A stretch of DNA of 64,000 nucleotides from JAPHSX01 sp039714395. Lineage in GTDB: Bacteria > Pseudomonadota > Gammaproteobacteria > Thiohalomonadales > Thiohalomonadaceae. A program made the translations under genes and the position numbers. Of the stretch, positions 17,850-26,343 are shown in pieces; position 1 is the first letter of the stretch; each line of letters opens with the position of its first letter. A model generated the notes under the pieces. That model saw only the letters and a program-made list of their open reading frames with translations. It was not told the DNA's origin and ran no database searches. The stretch covers positions 12,368-76,367 of the forward strand of contig JBDLJH010000017.1 in assembly GCA_039714395.1 (NCBI GenBank), in the 5' to 3' direction.

Positions 17850-19067
17850 TCAGGATGCAACGCGATTACGCCCCGCCTTTTTCGCCTTGTAGAGCGCCTT
17901 GTCGGCGGCCTTGATGACAGCCTCGGGATCACGAATATCCCCTTTCCTCTCCGCGATACCGATACTGACTGTGATCTGTACCTGCTTGTCACTGCCCTTT
18001 CGCGCCTTCTCCGGTTTTTCGCCGGGGCGCCTCTTTTCCCTGACGGTAAAGCCAGAATTGGCGATGTTCTCACGTAGCAGTTCCAGATGTGGCCAGGCAC
18101 TGTCTGTGTCCTTACCTGGGAAGAGTGCGGTGAACTCTTCGCCACCGTATCGATAAACTTTTCCTCCGCCAGTGATTTGACTCATCTTCATGGCAACCAT
18201 TTGCAGTGCATCGTCCCCAACATCGTGGCCGTAGCTGTCGTTAAATTTTTTGAAGTGATCGATATCAAGCATGGCGATGGTGTAACGATGGCCCAGTTTG
18301 AGTAGTGCCTGGTTGAGGGCACGGCGACCGGTGAGGCCGGTGAGTTCGTCGCGAAAGGCCATGGTGTAGGATATCTCCAGCACCGCGACGATCAGTATTA
18401 ACAGTGCGCTGGAGAATAGTGCGGTGGTGAGCGCTGTCGCGTAGCCCTGCAATAGTGTGTAAAGGAGTAGTGCCGTGGCCCAGAAGATGGCATTTTCCAG
18501 TGGATTATGCTGCTTACGAATGGCGCGGTAGCCACTGACCAGGAGTGCGGCAGCGAAGGCGAGTAGCGCCGGCTGGTGCAGCTTGAGGTCTTCCAGTGTA
18601 GTGCTACTGATGAAGGTGGAATCGACCAGTCCTAACCAGTCGTAGCGTTGATAGTGGAACAGCAGCCATATTGAGAGTACTTGCACAAGGATAATGGCCC
18701 AGCACAGCAGGCCGCGCAGGGTGAAGGTACCGCGTTCCTTACGCAGGGTGATTAGTAACAGGTTGAGCGGTAGTAGCACAGCCACCACATCGGTGACGAT
18801 GCGCCCGATGGCATCGCCGCGTGCACCGTAGTGGTTGAGTAGCCAGATCGCCAGGGCGATGACTACTGTGGTGAAGACCAGTAGGCTGCGGTCGAAGCGC
18901 CAGCCGAGCAGCAGTGCAAAGCTTACAGCAACGTAGTAGTAGATGTCGGCGAGCGAGCTGAGGCGTGCTGCAGAGGCCTCATGTTCCGAGAGCAGAGCAA
19001 TCAGCAAGAATAGCAGGCCTGCGGGAAGGAAGAAGGTAATACCCCGGTGAAGCAGATTGTGCGGCAC
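17850..19067 (-). CDS. Membrane diguanylate cyclase (GGDEF)
   Basis: This 405-residue protein has about seven or eight N-terminal membrane helices (residues 8-230), then a GGDEF domain from about 236. The active-site motif is YRYGGEEFTALFPG, so cyclic-di-GMP synthesis is expected. No RxxD inhibitory site is seen at the usual place before the motif (the sequence there is SQITGGGKV). A basic insert (EKRRPGEKPEKARKG) lies between two core strands near residue 350. The membrane part resembles a sensor but is not a named domain. It is a single gene, convergent with the DUF1840 gene; a PilZ effector lies further along at 25.3 kb. Confidence 0.88.
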   Translation of the reverse strand: MPHNLLHRGITFFLPAGLLFLLIALLSEHEASAARLSSLADIYYYVAVSFALLLGWRFDRSLLVFTTVVIALAIWLLNHYGARGDAIGRIVTDVVAVLLPLNLLLITLRKERGTFTLRGLLCWAIILVQVLSIWLLFHYQRYDWLGLVDSTFISSTTLEDLKLHQPALLAFAAALLVSGYRAIRKQHNPLENAIFWATALLLYTLLQGYATALTTALFSSALLILIVAVLEISYTMAFRDELTGLTGRRALNQALLKLGHRYTIAMLDIDHFKKFNDSYGHDVGDDALQMVAMKMSQITGGGKVYRYGGEEFTALFPGKDTDSAWPHLELLRENIANSGFTVREKRRPGEKPEKARKGSDKQVQITVSIGIAERKGDIRDPEAVIKAADKALYKAKKAGRNRVAS

Positions 19068-19221
19068 TCAAGCCTCCATTCGTTATTATGGCTTCTCAGG
19101 GTAATGATTTATGGCCGTAGTGACAATGCCAGCACGCAATCGTGCCCCTTAGATATGGGTCTGAGTATCGCATCGGGGTATGATGAATATATCAATAGCC
19201 CCCACATGGGATGGAGATGGT

Positions 19222-19419
19222 ATGAATCTGCAAAAACTCTTTCTGCTGAGTGAGGAGAACCCTCAGGCAATAGATGCGCTCTGTGCCGAGCACGGAATAG
19301 ATCCGGTGGTGGCCCACGGTGTGGTGATTTTGATGATCGCCAATGATGGTAATGTTGCCAGCCTCTCGCCAAAGCAGCGTGAACATTATGAGTTGGCGAT
19401 TAAGCCCCTGATTGAGTAG
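19222..19419 (+). CDS. Unknown 65-residue protein
   Basis: I do not recognise this small soluble protein. It looks largely helical, with EENPQAIDALCAEHGIDP near its start and SPKQREHYELAIKPLIE at its end. A GGAGATGGT directly before the ATG at 19222 decides the start over an in-frame ATG at 19180. It lies 40 bases before the zinc-ribbon gene on the same strand and may be co-transcribed with it. Confidence 0.6.
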   Translation: MNLQKLFLLSEENPQAIDALCAEHGIDPVVAHGVVILMIANDGNVASLSPKQREHYELAIKPLIE

Positions 19420-19459
19420 AAGATAGCCGGTTGCGTGAGGTGATGTATGGAGAACACGC

Positions 19460-20065
19460 ATGAGTGAGATCAATTGCGAAACTTGTGGCAGGTCTATAGA
19501 TGGGAAGGCCGCCGTTTGTCCCCATTGTGGTGTACGTCGCCGACGGGGTATTTCTCGGGTGTGGGTACTGGCATTCTTCGTTATGGGGATTTTGATGGGA
19601 CTGCTTTTTCTGATCCTGCAGCAGGGAGAGAGCCCCTCATGGCTAGAGTTTGATCGGTCTGAGAAGGTCGCTCTGGAAGATGTGGATCAGATAGCAGGAG
19701 AAGCAACGAGGCCGCAGTCGAAACCGAGGCCACGGCCTCAGTTGGAGCCGAAGTCGCATATGGGGTCAAAGCCGCATACCCCCCAGGCCACCAGCGTTGA
19801 ACCGATGTTGTGTGACCGCAAAGCTGCCCAGGCGGTGCGGGATAAAGCACGCTCGCTGGCCACTATCAGCGAGCAGGGCGGGATTCTGATGTTGCGCCTT
19901 GGTCGTGCCTGGGAGTACTACTCACCGGGTCATCGGCGTAGCTTTGTCCAGGCGTTTGCCGACGCAGATCTCTGTTTGCAGGGACAGGCTCGTGCCATTA
20001 GCTTTAGTTTCCGTGGTGAAAAGGTGGCCATGGTGAATGCCGAGGGGGCTGTGGAGATGAGGTAG
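19460..20065 (+). CDS. Zinc-ribbon membrane protein
   Basis: This 201-residue protein starts with a treble-cleft zinc ribbon, CETCG at residues 6-10 and CPHCGVRRRRG at 21-31. One membrane helix follows (about 36-56), then a low-complexity Pro/Lys/Arg stretch (about 85-110). The C-terminal domain after the helix is probably extracytoplasmic, with two further Cys residues (MLCDRKAA and DLCLQGQA) that could pair. The N-terminal ribbon would be cytoplasmic. No family with a known function could be assigned. The ATG is preceded by GGAGAACACGC. Confidence 0.65.
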   Translation: MSEINCETCGRSIDGKAAVCPHCGVRRRRGISRVWVLAFFVMGILMGLLFLILQQGESPSWLEFDRSEKVALEDVDQIAGEATRPQSKPRPRPQLEPKSHMGSKPHTPQATSVEPMLCDRKAAQAVRDKARSLATISEQGGILMLRLGRAWEYYSPGHRRSFVQAFADADLCLQGQARAISFSFRGEKVAMVNAEGAVEMR

Positions 20066-20170
20066 CAGTGTTTTTGTCCTGCTTGCACTATAATAGCAGC
20101 CGCTTCTCCCATTCCACCTATATATCCACACCAGTCTCGTGGAAAATAAGGACTCCATGTAGCTAGCCTC

Positions 20171-21934
20171 ATGCACATGAAAAATCTGTTAAAGAGTGGC
20201 CTTAGCTTCGATGAATCGTCGCTCGCCATGGAGTTTAAGTTCAGGATACTTAACGCGATCATGCTGATCGCGGCGTTCTTTGCGTTTTTCTTTGCCCTGC
20301 TTAGTGACCTCGGCATCAACGATATCGGGCCGATCCATAGCACGGTCGATTATGTCTACTCTGCACTTTCGGTAGTATTGCTCCTGCTGCTACGCCGATC
20401 ACCCTCTTACTACACACCTATTGCCGTCACCTTTTTATTGCTCTCATTTGCCAGTTTTGTCTCGGCCCTGCTGTTTGTGGTGAATGATGAGTTTCGTATC
20501 ATCTGGTTCTATTTCGTTATCTTCGTCACCTATATCATGCTCGGCTCAGCGGCGGGCATGGTGATGACTGTGATGGCACTGTCCACCATCTTCCTCTGCA
20601 ATGTACTTTCAGACCTGCAGTTGAACGAAAACACCCTCTATACCGCCATACTCGGCCTGTTTATCGGCAGCCTGTTATCACGTATCTACACGGTACAGAT
20701 GCGGCGTTATGAGGCGTTGCTGGAGACCAAGAACCGGGACCTTGCCAGCAGTGTTAAAGAGCTGGATACGGCATTAGAGCAGGCGCAACAGGCGAGCCGT
20801 ACCAAGACCCTGTTTCTTGCCAATATGAGCCATGAGATCCGTACACCGATGAATGGTGTGCTGGGAATGGTGCAGGTGATGCAGGGCACCACGCTGGATG
20901 AGCAGCAGCAGCACTACCTGGAGACCATTGAGCGTTCCGGTAAAAACTTGTTGATGCTGATCGACGACCTGCTCGATATCTCCATGATCGAGGCGGGCAA
21001 GCTGAGTTTACATCCAGTCCCCTTCGATACCTTTAACTGGGTGATCGATATTCAGATTCTTAGCGAGCCACTGTTTGAGGAAGGCAAGGTCGCCTTTATC
21101 TCCGAGGTGAGTGACGAGCTTCCCAGGATGCTGCACGGCGATGCACCTCGCCTGTTGCAGGTAGTGGTTAACCTGATTAGTAATGCGGCCAAGTTTACCC
21201 ATGAGGGTGAGGTCAAACTGTCCGTGGGGGGGAGGCCTGTTGATGACGGCCAGTACTGCCTGCAGATCGACGTTGTCGATAGTGGCATCGGTATGCCGAC
21301 CAACAAACTGGAAACAATCTTCGATGCCTTCCAGCAGGTGGCCCCGGAGCGCATCATTAACAAGGGAGTAGGCCTGGGCCTGGCTATTAGCAAGCGACTG
21401 GTGGATGCCATGGGCGGTGAATTGACGGTCAGCTCGGTTGAGGGGCAGGGCAGTCATTTCCACCTTGAGGTGGAGTTATCACGGGTTGCAGTGGAGGAGA
21501 CCAATTCCTCATTGGCCGATCTTAGGGGCATACAGCCATACCGTGTGTTGCTGGTGGATGATGACCCGATCAACCGTCTGGCGGTTGGCTCGCTGCTTAA
21601 ACAGCAGGGCCTCCACGTGGTAGAGGCAGAGAATGGCCGCATCGCTATTGAACGTATGGGCGAGCAGCGTTTTGATGTGGTGCTGATGGACGTACACATG
21701 CCGGAGATGGACGGTGTGGCGGCGACGCGTTTAATTCGTGCATCCAATGATCAGGGATGGGGGCGCACGGCGATTATTGGTCTTACCGCCAGTGTGATGA
21801 GTGACGAGCGGCAGAGCTATCTTAAGGCGGGAATGGATGCGGTGGAAGAGAAGCCTGTGGTGCGCGAGGCACTCCTGAGTAGCATTACCCGCTGCGTTGA
21901 TGAGCGGGCGCAACAGCACTCTGCTGAGGCTTGA
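20171..21934 (+). CDS. Membrane hybrid histidine kinase (TM-HisKA-HATPase-REC)
   Basis: This 587-residue kinase has six membrane helices (about residues 18-170) with no periplasmic sensor domain, then a short coiled coil (175-205). The HisKA domain carries His221 in MSHEIRTPMNGVLGM. The ATPase domain has DSGIGMP and GVGLGLAISKRL. The receiver domain carries Asp507 in VVLMDVHMPEMDG and a late Lys in EEKPVV. Two closely spaced starts (20171 and 20177) are equally plausible. A TATAAT at 20089-20094 may be its -10 box, though the -35 is poor. No response regulator with an output domain lies nearby. Confidence 0.9.
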   Translation: MHMKNLLKSGLSFDESSLAMEFKFRILNAIMLIAAFFAFFFALLSDLGINDIGPIHSTVDYVYSALSVVLLLLLRRSPSYYTPIAVTFLLLSFASFVSALLFVVNDEFRIIWFYFVIFVTYIMLGSAAGMVMTVMALSTIFLCNVLSDLQLNENTLYTAILGLFIGSLLSRIYTVQMRRYEALLETKNRDLASSVKELDTALEQAQQASRTKTLFLANMSHEIRTPMNGVLGMVQVMQGTTLDEQQQHYLETIERSGKNLLMLIDDLLDISMIEAGKLSLHPVPFDTFNWVIDIQILSEPLFEEGKVAFISEVSDELPRMLHGDAPRLLQVVVNLISNAAKFTHEGEVKLSVGGRPVDDGQYCLQIDVVDSGIGMPTNKLETIFDAFQQVAPERIINKGVGLGLAISKRLVDAMGGELTVSSVEGQGSHFHLEVELSRVAVEETNSSLADLRGIQPYRVLLVDDDPINRLAVGSLLKQQGLHVVEAENGRIAIERMGEQRFDVVLMDVHMPEMDGVAATRLIRASNDQGWGRTAIIGLTASVMSDERQSYLKAGMDAVEEKPVVREALLSSITRCVDERAQQHSAEA

Positions 21935-22016
21935 AATTACCGCTCTCTACGTCCAAGATGGTGCGTTATTGAGAGTTTGAATATATTCATACCAATACAA
22001 ACGATAAGGAAGAGAA

Positions 22017-22748
22017 ATGTCTGTGATTAACAAAAGTTTTGTCCTGCTGGTGAGTGCACTGGTACTCGTTGGGGTGAGTGGCTGTAATAACGACAGCAAA
22101 GAGGCTGCCACCGCTCCACAACGGCCTGCACTGCAGAGTGATATTGAGAAATTCAGCTATAGCGTTGGTGTTTTGATGGCCCAGGACATGAAGAATAAGG
22201 GGATGACTGAGCTTGATGAGCTTGCCATGGGGATGGCTATTCGTGACGTTATTGATGATAAGCCCCTGCAACTGAGCGAAGAGCAGATGGGTGCCGCACT
22301 AGAGCTGGCCGCGAAGAAGCTGATGGAGGAGCGTAACGCCAAGGCAAGCGCCAAGGGTGAGCTGGCGAAGGCCGCAGGCGAGAAATACCTGGCCGAGAAT
22401 AAGGCAAAAGAGGGTGTCGTCTCACTGCCCAGCGGTATTCAGTACAAGGTGCTGACCGAAGGTAAGGGCGAGAAGCCTACCCTGGAGTCTACCGTGGTGG
22501 CCCATTACCAGGGCAGCCTGATTGATGGTACCGTCTTCGATAGTTCTTATGAGCGTGGTTCTCCGGCTACCTTCGCTCTCGGTCGTGTAGTAAAGGGGTG
22601 GCAGGAAGTGCTACCGCTGATGCCGGTTGGTTCCAAGTGGCAGGTCGCTATCCCGTCTGAGCTGGCCTACGGTGAGACCGGTGCACCACCCAAGATCGGT
22701 GGTAATGAAACCCTGTTGTTCGACATCGAACTGGTTGATATCAAATAA
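22017..22748 (+). CDS. Lipoprotein FKBP-type peptidyl-prolyl isomerase (FkpA/Mip type)
   Basis: This 243-residue protein has a lipoprotein signal peptide ending in a LVGVSGC lipobox, a helical dimerisation region (about residues 40-130), and an FKBP domain (about 145-243). The FKBP domain contains VVAHYQGSLIDGTVFDSSYERG, VVKGWQEVLPLMPVGSKWQ and IPSELAYGE. This is the Mip/FkpA layout of periplasmic folding helpers. Lipidation would anchor it at a membrane facing the periplasm. AAGGAAGAGAA precedes the ATG. It is followed by a perfect GC-rich palindrome at 22758-22779 and then rlmG. Confidence 0.9.
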   Translation: MSVINKSFVLLVSALVLVGVSGCNNDSKEAATAPQRPALQSDIEKFSYSVGVLMAQDMKNKGMTELDELAMGMAIRDVIDDKPLQLSEEQMGAALELAAKKLMEERNAKASAKGELAKAAGEKYLAENKAKEGVVSLPSGIQYKVLTEGKGEKPTLESTVVAHYQGSLIDGTVFDSSYERGSPATFALGRVVKGWQEVLPLMPVGSKWQVAIPSELAYGETGAPPKIGGNETLLFDIELVDIK

Positions 22749-22757
22749 GCTATTAAG

Positions 22758-22779
22758 CGGAGAGGGGATCCCCTCTCCG
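22758..22779 (+). terminator. GC-rich palindrome after the FKBP lipoprotein gene
   Basis: A perfect 22-base palindrome (11-base arms, CGGAGAGGGGA and its complement) lies nine bases after the FKBP stop codon. It can form a strong hairpin but has no T-run, so it may be a pausing, mRNA-protecting or Rho-assisted element rather than a classical terminator. Confidence 0.5.
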
Positions 22780-22800
22780 TCCTTCTCCCCGGCGGGGACC

Positions 22801-23979
22801 ATGTCAGTCAGCAATCCTAATAGTAACAATCTCATGCAAGTCACACTGGGTGATTTTGCTTTATCGCGCCTACCGAAACGTAAGGGGGAGTTGCTGCGTG
22901 CCTGGGATGCGGCGGATGAGTACCTGCTGAACACGTTGGTGGAGCAGTCGCTGCTCCATACGGGCTCGCGCATTCTTATCGTTAATGACAGCTTTGGTGC
23001 GCTGGCCGTGGCATTGAGTCGTTATCGCCCGCAGTCACTCTCGGACTCCTGGCTTTGCCATGCCGCCACTAAAATGAACCTTCAGGCCAATACTCTCGAA
23101 GAACAGAGTGTTGAGCTCTTTGATTCACTGAATGTGCCAGCCAGGCAACAGGCAGCGCTGGACTTGATTCTTATTAAGGTACCCAAAACGCTGGCGCTAT
23201 TGGAGGATGAACTCATTCGCCTTGCGCCGTTATTGACAGAAAAGACGCAGGTCATTGTCGCAGGAATGGTGAAGGCGCTGCCCTCTTCTGTATGGAAAAT
23301 GCTGGAACGGCTATGGGGGCCGACCACCACCTCGCTGGCGAAGAAGAAGGCGAAGCTGATCTTTGTGAAGCCTGAGCATCAGGACTCAGTGGGGGAGAGT
23401 CCCTATCCGGTCTGTTATTCGCTGGAGGGGACGACACATCGCATCTGCAACCATGCCAACGTCTTCTCCCGCGATAGCCTAGATATTGGTACGCGTCTGT
23501 TCCTACAGCACTTGCCTGAAAATATTGGCGATAAGGTGGTGGTGGATCTGGGTTGTGGTAATGGTGTTGTTGGCCTTATTGCCGCAGAGAGAAATCCACA
23601 GGCACGCCTGCACTTTGTCGATGAGTCGTTCATGGCGGTGGCTTCGGCACGAGAGAACTTTTCTCACAATCTGGGTGAGGAGCGCGTGGTCCACTTTTAT
23701 GTGGGTGATGCCTTAAGTGATTTTGATAAAGCCAGTGCAGATATCATTCTGTGTAATCCGCCGTTCCATCAGGGCAGTACCGTGGGAGGCCAGATTGCAC
23801 GCCGTATGTTCCAACAGTCACGCCAGGTGTTACGCGAGGGCGGTGAGCTGTGGGTGATCGGTAATCGTCACCTCGGTTATCACAAGGTGCTGAGTAAGAT
23901 TTTTGGTAATAGTGAACAGATTGCCTCCAATGCCAAGTTTGTGATTATGCGGGCGGTAGTCTCGGCTTCCACCCGCTAA
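22801..23979 (+). CDS. rlmG: 23S rRNA guanine-N2 methyltransferase RlmG
   Basis: This 392-residue enzyme has the tandem layout of RlmG/RsmC-type rRNA guanine-N2 methyltransferases: a degenerate N-terminal methyltransferase-like half and a catalytic C-terminal half. The latter has motif I VVVDLGCGNGVVGL near residue 246, the VDESFMAVASARENF acidic loop, and the catalytic CNPPFHQG near residue 318. The VDESxMAVAS sequence favours RlmG (G1835 of 23S rRNA in E. coli) over RsmC. The ATG at 22801 has a GGGGACC just upstream; an in-frame extension into the FKBP gene is not used. Confidence 0.85.
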   Translation: MSVSNPNSNNLMQVTLGDFALSRLPKRKGELLRAWDAADEYLLNTLVEQSLLHTGSRILIVNDSFGALAVALSRYRPQSLSDSWLCHAATKMNLQANTLEEQSVELFDSLNVPARQQAALDLILIKVPKTLALLEDELIRLAPLLTEKTQVIVAGMVKALPSSVWKMLERLWGPTTTSLAKKKAKLIFVKPEHQDSVGESPYPVCYSLEGTTHRICNHANVFSRDSLDIGTRLFLQHLPENIGDKVVVDLGCGNGVVGLIAAERNPQARLHFVDESFMAVASARENFSHNLGEERVVHFYVGDALSDFDKASADIILCNPPFHQGSTVGGQIARRMFQQSRQVLREGGELWVIGNRHLGYHKVLSKIFGNSEQIASNAKFVIMRAVVSASTR

Positions 23980-24035
23980 AAAGGCATGGTTGGTTTGCGG
24001 CACTGTTTGCCAGTGTGCTTTAGAGGCACTGTCGA

Positions 24036-24054
24036 GCAGACACTAAATGTCTGC
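24036..24054. terminator. Hairpin between convergent genes
   Basis: GCAGACA at 24036-24042 and TGTCTGC at 24048-24054 form a seven-pair stem with a five-base loop. It sits between the ends of rlmG and the acyl-carrier-like gene and could end transcription from both sides, although no T-run follows. Confidence 0.4.
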
Positions 24055-24082
24055 CCTTCAGGTAGCGTTAGTGAGGAGTAAC

Positions 24083-24415
24083 TCAGGCGGCGTGATGGGC
24101 GAGGGACGGCGACTCGATACCGACGTACTCACTAACACCTTCAATGGCAAACTCGCTCATCACAACCTTGTCGAGTAAGGCACCTACCGTAGGTGTCGTA
24201 TTAAGATTTACCTTTAGCCCATCAAATACATCGGCGATCATTAACTCTATTTGCCGTTTGCCTTCGCTGTTCATATGCAGGTCTTTGACCAGATAATCCG
24301 TCTCTTCAATGGTATCAATATCGGTATCAAGTGACTCTGCGATAACGGCCATCAGGCTCATACCCATGAGATTCTTTACTGATTCCAGCTCGTTACTGCC
24401 AGCTCGGATGCACAT
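24083..24415 (-). CDS. Acyl-carrier-protein-like protein
   Basis: This 110-residue acidic protein resembles an acyl carrier protein over residues 20-85. Helix I is LMAVIAESLDTDIDTIEETDYLV, followed by a DLHMNSEGKRQIELMI segment at the place of the usual D-S-L motif, and a final TVGALLDKV helix. The Ser in MNSEG could carry phosphopantetheine, but the DSL context is lost, so modification is uncertain. The tail of about 25 residues is unlike standard carrier proteins. AGGAG eight bases upstream fixes the ATG at 24415. No fatty-acid or polyketide genes are adjacent. An Fnr-like box lies 110 bases upstream. Confidence 0.6.
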   Translation of the reverse strand: MCIRAGSNELESVKNLMGMSLMAVIAESLDTDIDTIEETDYLVKDLHMNSEGKRQIELMIADVFDGLKVNLNTTPTVGALLDKVVMSEFAIEGVSEYVGIESPSLAHHAA

Positions 24416-24496
24416 TGTAGTGACTCCTGTATCGGGGGGAGAAGATAAGTGTTGCATCACTGCTACCACAATGAGCAAGCACCATCAGTATATTAG

Positions 24497-24538
24497 AAAA
24501 TACTAATAGATCAAGTGGTGTGACATGATATGGATCAA
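24497..24538 (-). promoter_or_regulatory. Fnr-like box and -10 candidate for the acyl-carrier-like gene
   Basis: Read on the minus strand, TTGATCCATATCAT occupies 24538-24525 and matches nine of ten fixed positions of the Fnr consensus TTGAT-N4-ATCAA. A TATTTT hexamer at 24502-24497 is about the right distance for a promoter activated from -41.5. Transcription would start near 24490, leaving a leader of about 75 bases. An fnr gene is present in the window at 45.8 kb. Confidence 0.4.
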
Positions 24539-24640
24539 GTAAGACGGAATAGTTTGTGCACCCCAGATGGTGCTCGGGTGTCAGATTAGGCCATAATCCG
24601 ATATAAATACCCTGATAATGACGATACTGGGAGAGCAAGT

Positions 24641-25276
24641 TTGAAGCACGAATTTTGGCACGAACGGTGGCAGCAGGATCAGATAGGCTTCCATCAGCAG
24701 GAGATCAACGGCTACCTTACCTCCCACTGGGAAGAGTTGGGTCTACCCGCTGGGGTACCGGTGTTTGTGCCACTGTGTGGCAAGAGCCTCGATATGTTGT
24801 GGCTGCGTGAGCAGGGTCACCCGGTTTTCGGTATCGAGCTGAGCCGCAAGGCGGTGGAGGCCTTCTTCCACGAGAATGAGATCGAGCCCAGCGTTAACGA
24901 GACTGAGAGTTTCGTCGAGTACAGTGTTGAGCAGCTTACCCTCTTCGCCGGAGACTACTTCAAGCTCACTACTCAGGATCTGGGACAGATTCATGCTGTT
25001 TTCGACCGTGCCGCCCTTATCGCCCTGCCGCCAGAGATGCGGGCCGACTACGTCAAACATATGGCCGCCCTGCTGCCTGCTGGAGCACACATCCTGCTGG
25101 TTACCATGCACTACCCGCAGGGCGCCCTTGAGGGGCCACCCTTCAGCGTAGAGGAGAGCGAGGTGCAATCACTCTATAGAGAGCACTTCAGTATAGAAAA
25201 GAAGGGTACGTGGGATGCCGAGGGGCCGCGTGGAATTCCTGTACAGGAGACGGTTTACCTGATGACGCGTAAATAA
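24641..25276 (+). CDS. tpm: Thiopurine S-methyltransferase
   Basis: This 211-residue enzyme matches bacterial TPMT. The N-terminal FWHERWQQDQIGFHQ segment, the SAM-binding VFVPLCGKSLDMLWL motif near residue 42, the GIELSRKAVEAFF loop, and AVFDRAALIALPP near residue 120 are all family signatures. Bacterial homologues methylate thiopurines and can methylate selenium and tellurium compounds, giving oxyanion tolerance. The start is TTG, with GGGAG eight bases upstream; the family N-terminus begins here, so no better start exists. Confidence 0.92.
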   Translation: MKHEFWHERWQQDQIGFHQQEINGYLTSHWEELGLPAGVPVFVPLCGKSLDMLWLREQGHPVFGIELSRKAVEAFFHENEIEPSVNETESFVEYSVEQLTLFAGDYFKLTTQDLGQIHAVFDRAALIALPPEMRADYVKHMAALLPAGAHILLVTMHYPQGALEGPPFSVEESEVQSLYREHFSIEKKGTWDAEGPRGIPVQETVYLMTRK

Positions 25277-25280
25277 ACCG

Positions 25281-25625
25281 TTAGAAGTAGCGCTCGCCAC
25301 TCAGTAATTGCTGAATGTCCTTCAGGATGCTCACACCAACACTGTCAAAATGAACCCCGATCATTCCCTGCCTTAAGTGAACCACAGTCGCCTCAATTAT
25401 GTGATCGCGACTGCACTGTTCGGGTTTTGGTGAAAGGCAGAGGCAGAGTTGTTCACCCACTTGGAGAACCAGGTTCTCTGAATGTATAGCTATACCACTC
25501 AGGCTAATGTCAGAGACAGAGACAGTGTGGGCTGGTGCGGAGGCATCACCACAGGACAACGACACCTTGATATCCACAAGTTTTCGTGGACACTGCCGTC
25601 GTTCACTTTCGTCCTTCTGAAACAT
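25281..25625 (-). CDS. PilZ-domain protein
   Basis: This 114-residue single-domain PilZ protein is a likely cyclic-di-GMP receptor. The first ligand motif, RRQCPRK (RxxxR type), is at about residues 8-14, and the second, DISLSGIAI (DxSxxG type), near residue 40. A stretch of Gs just before the ATG at 25625 serves as ribosome site; an in-frame ATG at 25649 would add eight residues. It is convergent with tpm. A possible upstream supplier of the ligand is the membrane diguanylate cyclase at 17.9-19.1 kb. Confidence 0.85.
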   Translation of the reverse strand: MFQKDESERRQCPRKLVDIKVSLSCGDASAPAHTVSVSDISLSGIAIHSENLVLQVGEQLCLCLSPKPEQCSRDHIIEATVVHLRQGMIGVHFDSVGVSILKDIQQLLSGERYF

Positions 25626-25751
25626 TGTTATTACCCCCCCCTCTACCATCTTACAGATTATGGGGTCTTTTCTCGATTATTCAATGAGCATGTTTTGCTA
25701 AAGCTGTGGGGTGCGAACCGTATAGCGATGAGGCATTTCAACGAGCGATTG

Positions 25752-26258
25752 TCATACGCTGCTAAATGCTTCACGGTACTTAATTACACCTCTATGATTT
25801 TTCAAAGATTCTGGAATTAATTCCAGAATCATAAATACTTCATCAGGGACTTCGTACTCTGATTTGATGCCATATTTCACCGATGGAATAAATCCGAATT
25901 TAGGGTAGTAATGTGGATGCCCTAAAACAACGACAGCATCGTAACCTAGCGATTGGCAATATTCTAACCCTGCTTTCACTAGTTTAGAACCAATTCCTTG
26001 GTTCTGATATTGGCTTAATACGGCCATAGGTGCCAATCCCATAATTTTTAATTTATTTTCATAGCCAGATAATTCAACTGGTGTAAACAATATGTGCCCA
26101 ACTACTTTGTGTTCAGTTTCTGCGACTAATGAAATATAAGCACAGCCACTACTTCTAAGTGCGTCTACTAAATTAGCCTCTACTTCCGTTTCAAATGCCT
26201 CTGAATTTACTTCCCATATCTTCTCTATATCAGAAGGTTGTTCTTTACGGACATTCAT
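25752..26258 (-). CDS. GNAT-family N-acetyltransferase (YhbS-like)
   Basis: This 168-residue protein has the GNAT fold. Motif D/A includes MGLAPMAVLSQYQNQGIGSKLVKAGL near residue 75, where QNQGIGSKL is the acetyl-CoA pyrophosphate loop. The following VVVLGHPHYYPKFGF segment is typical of the YhbS subgroup. The substrate is unknown. The gene is distinctly more AT-rich than its neighbours and, with the following DUF1877 gene, looks like a later acquisition. It has its own upstream region with a small inverted repeat (AACGCT and AGCGTT) near 26280. Confidence 0.85.
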   Translation of the reverse strand: MNVRKEQPSDIEKIWEVNSEAFETEVEANLVDALRSSGCAYISLVAETEHKVVGHILFTPVELSGYENKLKIMGLAPMAVLSQYQNQGIGSKLVKAGLEYCQSLGYDAVVVLGHPHYYPKFGFIPSVKYGIKSEYEVPDEVFMILELIPESLKNHRGVIKYREAFSSV

Positions 26259-26343
26259 TTGTCACCTGTTGTGAATAACGCTTACATAAGGAGCGTTACA
26301 GTTAACGCTAGCGAATGATTTAATGTGCTTGTGTAGAGTGTAT

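Noticed and set aside
24509..24540. Direct repeat GATCAAGT twice, 24 bases apart, as a separate regulator site
   Set aside because: The second copy is part of the Fnr-like box; the pair is short enough to occur by chance.
26259..26343. Possible integron attC site upstream of the GNAT gene
   Set aside because: An inverted repeat (AACGCT and AGCGTT) is present, but the core GTTRRRY and RYYYAAC sites in the right order and spacing are not.
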